From positions 4,402,001 to 4,466,000 of the forward strand of contig NZ_CP117167.1 in NCBI RefSeq assembly GCF_028596025.1: a stretch of 64,000 nt of DNA, in the 5' to 3' direction. How positions within the stretch are numbered: position 1 is the stretch's first letter; each line of letters opens with the position of its first letter. Origin of the DNA: Mucilaginibacter jinjuensis (GTDB lineage: Bacteria; Bacteroidota; Bacteroidia; Sphingobacteriales; Sphingobacteriaceae). Of the stretch, positions 58,865 through 64,000 are shown piece by piece. Both the position numbers and the translations under genes were made by a program. Below the pieces are notes generated by a model that searched no databases, was not told the origin of the DNA, and saw only the letters and a list, made by a program, of their open reading frames with translations.

Positions 58865-61800
58865 ATGTACAATCCCATAGCCACCTATCGCCTGCAATTC
58901 CATCAAGAATTCACGTTTAGTGATTTTGAGCAAATCATCACTTACCTGCAAAAATTGGGTGTAAGCACTATCTACGCTTCACCGGTTTTCGAAGCTGCGC
59001 CGGGCAGCACGCATGGGTACGATGGTGTGAACCCGCACCGCATCAACCCCGAGATCGGCACCGAAAAACAGCTGCGGATCGTGAGCAAAAAACTGCAGGA
59101 TAAAGGCATCGGCTGGTTACAGGATATTGTGCCGAATCACATGGGTGTGCATGCCAACAACCCCTGGTTGATGGATGTTTTAGAAAAAGGAAGGCGATCT
59201 TTATACTCAACTTTTTTTGATACCGGATTGAGCAGCGACCTGTTTACGGATCCGCAAATTATGATGCCATTTTTAGGCAATTCTTTGCAGGAAGTGATCA
59301 AAAACGGTGAAATAAATATTACTTATTTAAGTAAGCAATTTGTGTTCAAATATTTCGATAATACGTGGCCCTTGAGCATACAATCGTACGCCGAAATACT
59401 ACAAAATAACACTAATGAGCCACCCGAAAAATTAAAACCGATAGTAAAAGAAATCGGCACTATTTTAAGAAACAAGGACAATAAAAAACTCGCTTTAAAG
59501 TGGGGTGCCTGGCTGGTAAAATTGTCAAATGCAACAAAGGTTGCTGAGGTAAAATCGTATATCACATCGGCACTAAAATCGGTCAATGAAAATCAGGAAC
59601 TGTTAAGTCAGATAGCCGGTCAGCAACATTATCGTCTGTGCAGCTGGCAGGAAACTGACAGCGCTATCAACTACCGCCGTTTCTTCACCGTCAATAGCCT
59701 CATGTGCCTCAACATTCAGCGCCCGGAAGTATTTGCACATTATCACCGCATGATTAAGCAGTTGGTACATGAAGGTATATTTCAGGGTCTGCGGATTGAC
59801 CATATCGATGGTTTGTACGATCCCGAAAATTACCTCAACAACCTACGTGAGCTCGCTGGAGATGAAACCTATATAGTTGCTGAAAAGATATTAGAGCAAG
59901 GCGAAAACCTACCTACCCAGTGGCCCTTACAAGGTACCACGGGTTACGATTTTTTAGCCCAGGTAAATAACCTATTGACCGATAGTTCATCAGAACATAA
60001 GTTCACGCATTTCTATAAAGAATTGGTAGAGAGTGACCAGTCAGTCCACCAACAGATCCTCACTAAGAAAGCCAATATCCTATCCGCCAACATGCAGGGC
60101 GAATTGGATAATTTGCTCAACTACTTCATCAAACTAAAACTGGTTGATGACCGCCTGCTGAAAGCTATCGGCCGGGATATTTTGAAGGAAACCATTGCAC
60201 AATTCCTGATCCATTGCCCGGTTTACCGGTTTTATGGTAACCAGATGCCGTTGAACTCTGATGAAGCCCATGCAGTGCAGACTATTCTGTATTCAATTAT
60301 CAAAGACAACAAAGACCTGAAACCCGCCTGTGACTTAATCACTACTGCCCTGCTCGAAAAGCCTTACGAAAACAAAAACACCTATAACCAAAAGGCATTA
60401 CAATTCTATCAACGCTTAATGCAGTTTAGCGGCCCGCTGATGGCCAAAGGCGTTGAGGACACGCTGATGTATACCTACAACCGCTTTGTAGGCCACAACG
60501 AGGTTGGTGACGCGCCAGATGCTTTCGGCACTTCGGTAAAAGATTTTCATAAACTGATGAAACAGCGGCAGAAGCAATGGCCTTTGGCTATTAACGGAAC
60601 ATCTACCCATGATACCAAACGCGGCGAGGATGTACGTGCCCGCTTAAATGCCTTAACTGCCCTGCAGCACGAATGGTTGGATGCGGTTAAACATTGGGAA
60701 AAGCAGGATAACACAACCGTAAGTGTACCCAACGCCAATGATCGTTACTTTATTTACCAAACCATTGCCGGTGCATATCCTATGCCTGGCCAGGGCGATG
60801 ATAATTTTGGCGTACGCTTAGGCGAATACCTCACCAAAGCACTGCGTGAGGGCAAAGTAAACTCTAACTGGGCACAACCGAATGAGGATTATGAAAAGGC
60901 AACGATAGATTTTGCCACCGGCTTACTTGATCAACAGAGTGTATTTTGGCAAACGTTTGCGCCATTGCATCAAAATATAGCAGATCATGGCATCGTTAAC
61001 TCACTCTCGCAACTGCTGCTTAAATTTACCAGCCCCGGTGTGCCCGATGTTTACCAGGGATGCGAACTATGGGATTTGAGCCTCGTTGATCCCGATAACC
61101 GCCGACCGGTTGATTATCAGCTTCGCCAGAAATTATTGAATAAAAAGCTTTCAACGGATTCCGCAGAAGCATTAATGGACCTTTGGGCCGAACGTTATGA
61201 CGGGCACATTAAACTATGGCTTACCCAGCAGCTATTCAAAGTCCGCAGCAACGAAACCGAACTCTTTACCAAAGGCGAATACATCCCACTTAAGGTTAAA
61301 GGCGCTTATAAAGAAAACATCATCGCTTTTGCCCGGCGTTATCAAAACAAATGGCTTATTGTGGCCGCTCCCTTATACAGCGCAGCTTTATGCAAAGCAC
61401 AGCAAAAGGATATTACTGCTATTGACTGGAAAGATACCCGCATCATTTTACCGCAGGAAGCACCTGTACAATGGCAGCATCAATGGCTAAATTTAAAAGG
61501 TAAAGTAGCCAATGACGAGTTGCTGATTAGCGAAATATTCCGCACATTACCCTTCGCCTTGCTTCAATTAGCACATCCCGAAAATAACCGGGGCGCAGGT
61601 ATACTGATGCACATCACATCTTTACCATCTTCTTTTGGTATTGGTGATATGGGACCGGGTGCACGCACCTTCGCTAATTTCCTGAGTGAGAGCGGGCAAA
61701 AATACTGGCAGCTACTACCCATTAACCCAACCGGGGCCGATCAAAAATATTCACCTTACAGCTCGCTTTGCAGCATGGCTGGTAATGTGCTGTTAATTAG

Positions 61801-63085
61801 TCCGGTTCTATTGGCTAAAGATGAGCTACTTGACGAGGCCGAACTCGATGAATTCCACCTGCCACAAATCGATAAAGTTAATTACACCAAGGTAGAAGAT
61901 CTCAAACACGAACTCTTCGACCGGGCCTATGAAAACTTCTACAGAAAAGAATTTAAATCGCTTAAACAGGATTTCCTGTTTTTCTGTAAAAATGAAGCAA
62001 GCTGGCTTGATGATTTTGCTTTGTATAGTGCCCTGCGCGAAAACCATGATGGCGCTCCATGGCATCAATGGAATAAATCGTACAAAACGCGCCATACACC
62101 TGCATTGGCCCGCTTTGCTCAGCGCAGCAGTCGCGCTATCGATAAAATTAAATGGCTGCAGTTTATCTTCTTCAGGCAGTGGCAACAATTAAAAGATCAT
62201 TGCCGTGTACTCAACATTCGGCTGTTTGGTGATCTGCCTTTTTATGTAAGTTATGATTCGGCCGATGTTTGGGCTAACCAGGAAATCTTCGCCCTCGATA
62301 AACAAGGCAACATCACAGGTATTGCGGGTGTGCCACCCGATTATTTTAATGCTGATGGCCAGCTTTGGGGCATGCCGGTTTACCGCTGGGATGTATTGAA
62401 AAAGCAGGGCTATCAATGGTGGATCAATCGCCTGCGCAAAAATATGGAGTTGTTTGATCTGCTTAGGCTCGATCACTTTCGTGCCTTCTCTGCCTATTGG
62501 GAAGTCCCCGCCGGTGAAACTACGGCCAAAAACGGCAAATGGGTAAATGGGCCGGGAGCCGATTTCTTTAACAAAGCCAGACATGCCTTAGGCAACCTGC
62601 CTCTTGTGGCCGAAGATCTGGGCGATATTGATGAACCTGTATTTAAACTGCGCGACCAGTTTGAACTGCCAGGCATGAAAGTACTGCAATTTGCCTTTGG
62701 CGATGACACAGCGCAATCGCTCTACATCCCACATAATTACGATGCTAACTTTTTTGTTTACACCGGCACGCACGATAATAATACCACCCTGGGCTGGTAT
62801 AATGAGGATGCAGATAAAAAAGTAATTAAGCAGATAGAAGAATATACAGGGCAGGTTGTGAAGCATAAAAACATCAATAAGGTATTGATGCGCATGGCTT
62901 ACGCATCTACAGCAAAAGTGACTATTATACCCATGCAAGATATTTTAAACCTGAACAGGGAATCAAGAATGAATAACCCTGCCGTGGCAGAGCATAACTG
63001 GTTATGGCGAATGCTGCCCAAACTGGTTGATGACGATACTGCAGCCAAACTAATTGGGCTAATTAAAATGTATAACAGGCAGTAA
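58865..63085 (+). CDS. TreY-MalQ fusion: malto-oligosyltrehalose synthase + 4-alpha-glucanotransferase
   Basis: A 1406-residue bifunctional protein. Residues about 1-900 are TreY (GH13), which turns the reducing end of maltodextrin into a trehalose unit: IATYRLQFHQEFTFSDFEQI, LQDIVPNHMGVHANN, Asp in LRIDHIDGLYDPENYL, Glu in YIVAEKILEQGENLP, Asp in GTSTHDTKRGEDVRARL. From about 905 to 1406 it is MalQ (GH77, amylomaltase): SFGIGDMGPGARTFANFLSE, Asp in LLRLDHFRAFSAYWEVP, Glu in LPLVAEDLGDIDEPV, Asp in YTGTHDNNTTLGWYNED. No frameshift or internal stop separates the halves. MalQ would rebuild long chains from the short ones left by TreYZ. Third gene after glgX and treZ. Confidence 0.93.
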   Translation: MYNPIATYRLQFHQEFTFSDFEQIITYLQKLGVSTIYASPVFEAAPGSTHGYDGVNPHRINPEIGTEKQLRIVSKKLQDKGIGWLQDIVPNHMGVHANNPWLMDVLEKGRRSLYSTFFDTGLSSDLFTDPQIMMPFLGNSLQEVIKNGEINITYLSKQFVFKYFDNTWPLSIQSYAEILQNNTNEPPEKLKPIVKEIGTILRNKDNKKLALKWGAWLVKLSNATKVAEVKSYITSALKSVNENQELLSQIAGQQHYRLCSWQETDSAINYRRFFTVNSLMCLNIQRPEVFAHYHRMIKQLVHEGIFQGLRIDHIDGLYDPENYLNNLRELAGDETYIVAEKILEQGENLPTQWPLQGTTGYDFLAQVNNLLTDSSSEHKFTHFYKELVESDQSVHQQILTKKANILSANMQGELDNLLNYFIKLKLVDDRLLKAIGRDILKETIAQFLIHCPVYRFYGNQMPLNSDEAHAVQTILYSIIKDNKDLKPACDLITTALLEKPYENKNTYNQKALQFYQRLMQFSGPLMAKGVEDTLMYTYNRFVGHNEVGDAPDAFGTSVKDFHKLMKQRQKQWPLAINGTSTHDTKRGEDVRARLNALTALQHEWLDAVKHWEKQDNTTVSVPNANDRYFIYQTIAGAYPMPGQGDDNFGVRLGEYLTKALREGKVNSNWAQPNEDYEKATIDFATGLLDQQSVFWQTFAPLHQNIADHGIVNSLSQLLLKFTSPGVPDVYQGCELWDLSLVDPDNRRPVDYQLRQKLLNKKLSTDSAEALMDLWAERYDGHIKLWLTQQLFKVRSNETELFTKGEYIPLKVKGAYKENIIAFARRYQNKWLIVAAPLYSAALCKAQQKDITAIDWKDTRIILPQEAPVQWQHQWLNLKGKVANDELLISEIFRTLPFALLQLAHPENNRGAGILMHITSLPSSFGIGDMGPGARTFANFLSESGQKYWQLLPINPTGADQKYSPYSSLCSMAGNVLLISPVLLAKDELLDEAELDEFHLPQIDKVNYTKVEDLKHELFDRAYENFYRKEFKSLKQDFLFFCKNEASWLDDFALYSALRENHDGAPWHQWNKSYKTRHTPALARFAQRSSRAIDKIKWLQFIFFRQWQQLKDHCRVLNIRLFGDLPFYVSYDSADVWANQEIFALDKQGNITGIAGVPPDYFNADGQLWGMPVYRWDVLKKQGYQWWINRLRKNMELFDLLRLDHFRAFSAYWEVPAGETTAKNGKWVNGPGADFFNKARHALGNLPLVAEDLGDIDEPVFKLRDQFELPGMKVLQFAFGDDTAQSLYIPHNYDANFFVYTGTHDNNTTLGWYNEDADKKVIKQIEEYTGQVVKHKNINKVLMRMAYASTAKVTIIPMQDILNLNRESRMNNPAVAEHNWLWRMLPKLVDDDTAAKLIGLIKMYNRQ

Positions 63086-63099
63086 AAGTACTGCCTGTT
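63074..63099 (+). terminator. Terminator of the trehalose operon
   Basis: The stem AACAGGCAGTA/TACTGCCTGTT with a 4-base loop includes the treY-malQ stop codon and is followed by TTATTTATTCTTTT. Confidence 0.8.
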
Positions 63100-63102
63100 T
63101 AT

Positions 63103-63192
63103 TTATTCTTTTCCGTTGCTTTTTCTGATCACTAAAAATATAGACAACACGAAAAAAGCGATGATAAATCCAACTCCAAGTAATACAAACAT
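63103..63192 (-). CDS. 29-residue single-helix membrane peptide
   Basis: The minus-strand frame encodes a peptide starting MFVLLGVGFIIAFFVLSIFL and ending VIRKSNGKE: one transmembrane segment (about 2-22) with a short basic tail, oriented N-out/C-in by the positive-inside rule. The composition is that of small subunits or regulators of membrane complexes. It ends 4 bases from the terminator of the convergent trehalose operon. Too short for standard gene callers. It is a real candidate because the frame is clean and membrane-like, but there is no evidence of expression; function unknown. Confidence 0.45.
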   Translation of the reverse strand: MFVLLGVGFIIAFFVLSIFLVIRKSNGKE

Positions 63193-63263
63193 AGCTTTAT
63201 AATTTAGTCTGTATTATTAACAAGGGAAAAGCGGCGATTGTTTAAAAATTTCCTTAAACGAAA

Positions 63264-63289
63264 AAAGGCTTCGATATATCGAAGCCTTT
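63264..63289 (-). terminator. Terminator of the desaturase gene
   Basis: A perfect 26-base palindrome AAAGGCTTCGATA/TATCGAAGCCTTT with T-runs on the minus-strand side, about 20 bases after the desaturase stop. The 223-base gap 63086-63308 otherwise holds only the small membrane peptide. Confidence 0.88.
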
Positions 63290-63308
63290 CCTATTTTATT
63301 AAGTTAAA

Positions 63309-63998
63309 TTATACTTCCTCAACCGCTAATACAGGCACAATAACAGGTACCAATAACTCTGGTACAATTGCCTTATGCTCTTGTTCATGAGCATTTACAT
63401 ACTCTTTATAGAACTGCGCTTTACAATCATTATAAGTGCTTACAGCACCAATGGTATGCATAAACTTAATATAATACCAGGCAGAATCAACCTGGTAAGG
63501 TTTAAAACCCGAGCGTGCACTTTTAGGATACAAGTGGTGGTTGTTATGCCATTCGCCTGCTACAATGCCTGGCCAAACCTGGTTAATAGACATATCGTCC
63601 TGGTTGTAGTCAATACCTTCACGGCGCTTATCTTCACCTTTACCGTGGCCTTCATAGTTAAAGGTACGTACCCCAACTGCCCAAAAGCCTGCTGCTGCAA
63701 ATAACGAAACTGCCAGAGGGATACCACCCATCAGGTAAAATGCACCAAACCAGAACGACCAGTTAAGGATAATACCCACAACCGTATTTAAAGGTTTAGC
63801 CAGCGATCCCCATTTTTGGTATTGCTCATAAGTGTTTACGCTAACGCCTGTATGTTTCATCAGGTTTACGCACTTGGCATATTCTTTTTCGCTCAGGTTT
63901 TTGCTGATAGGCTGGTGGTTAACATCGGCCAAAAAGCAATATAAGAAACCACCTTGTGCATTGTATGGATCGCCTGGGGTATCAGATTTGGCGTGGTG
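63309..63998 (-). CDS. Acyl-CoA/fatty acid desaturase (5'-truncated by window end)
   Basis: Membrane di-iron desaturase that inserts a double bond into acyl chains to tune membrane fluidity. The open frame continues to the window end, so the start lies outside; the TTG at 63932 is an internal codon. Visible are part of the second histidine box (HHAKSDTPGDPYNAQ at the window edge), a helix pair (about 95-140 of the visible part: VGIILNWSFWFGAFYLMGGI) and the third box GEWHNNHHLYP. The C-terminus is Glu/Val/Pro-rich. The first box is beyond the window. Monocistronic as far as can be seen. Confidence 0.92.
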   Translation of the reverse strand, partial: HHAKSDTPGDPYNAQGGFLYCFLADVNHQPISKNLSEKEYAKCVNLMKHTGVSVNTYEQYQKWGSLAKPLNTVVGIILNWSFWFGAFYLMGGIPLAVSLFAAAGFWAVGVRTFNYEGHGKGEDKRREGIDYNQDDMSINQVWPGIVAGEWHNNHHLYPKSARSGFKPYQVDSAWYYIKFMHTIGAVSTYNDCKAQFYKEYVNAHEQEHKAIVPELLVPVIVPVLAVEEV

Positions 63999-64000
63999 TA

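Noticed and set aside
63309..63932. Start of the desaturase at the TTG at 63932
   Set aside because: The frame continues upstream with a conserved histidine-box segment to the window edge, so the gene is truncated rather than starting there.
1..64000. CRISPR array, rRNA or tRNA gene, integrase or transposase
   Set aside because: No regularly spaced direct repeats, tRNA cloverleaf or recombinase motif was found in the gaps; repeats present are inverted and dispersed.

Overview
The window looks like a chromosome segment of a member of the Bacteroidota, most likely family Sphingobacteriaceae and Mucilaginibacter- or Pedobacter-like. The reasons are TonB-dependent receptors with carboxypeptidase-like N-terminal domains, a DUF4249 lipoprotein, a BBP2 porin, a eukaryotic-type (GSII) glutamine synthetase, a Reg_prop/Y_Y_Y hybrid sensor kinase, TAnnTTTG-type promoter elements, and many short palindromic intergenic repeats. 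The genus is an inference; no rRNA or tRNA gene is present to settle it.

Layout. 1-1.7 kb: iscS (5' cut by the window edge), iscU and iscA, for Fe-S cluster assembly. 1.8-4.4 kb: an orphan TonB receptor with a structured leader. 4.7-7.0 kb: proBA, for proline synthesis. 7.2-11.9 kb: nitrogen region with a BBP2 porin, amt and divergent glnA. 12-15.2 kb: a nucleoid-associated protein, then a TetR repressor and a TetX-like flavin monooxygenase with a clear operator over the promoter. 15.2-17.7 kb: orphan small or secreted proteins and repeats. 18.1-21.7 kb: STN-type TonB receptor plus DUF4249 lipoprotein. 22.3-26.8 kb: a four-gene minus-strand operon (Cys-rich exported protein, TonB receptor, PepSY membrane protein, heavy-metal-binding lipoprotein), probably for metal uptake or handling. 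27.1-38.5 kb: zinc-dependent phospholipase-like protein, APC permease, giant hybrid sensor kinase, M14 peptidase and a nucleotide pyrophosphatase-like phosphodiesterase.

39.1-54.6 kb is the centrepiece: about 15 kb of minus-strand genes for oxidative sugar metabolism. It holds two GMC dehydrogenase/subunit-3 pairs, a lipoprotein cytochrome c, two Gfo/Idh oxidoreductases, four TIM-barrel isomerase-like proteins, a DUF1080 protein, an MFS permease and a TolB-like propeller protein. Six of them start with twin-arginine leaders. The best reading is a mostly periplasmic route that oxidises glycosides to 3-keto-glycosides, cleaves them, and passes electrons to cytochrome c.

54.7-63.1 kb (+): glgX, treZ and a treY-malQ fusion, converting glycogen or maltodextrin to trehalose. 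63.1-64 kb: a 29-residue membrane peptide and a fatty-acid desaturase cut by the window end.

The intergenic regions carry several families of dispersed inverted repeats. Two copies of one family (38964-39047 and 45705-45786) have perfect 25-27 bp arms, and a roughly 200 bp repeat occurs in inverted orientation at 22.1 and 38.7 kb. No CRISPR array, rRNA, tRNA, transposase or phage gene was seen.
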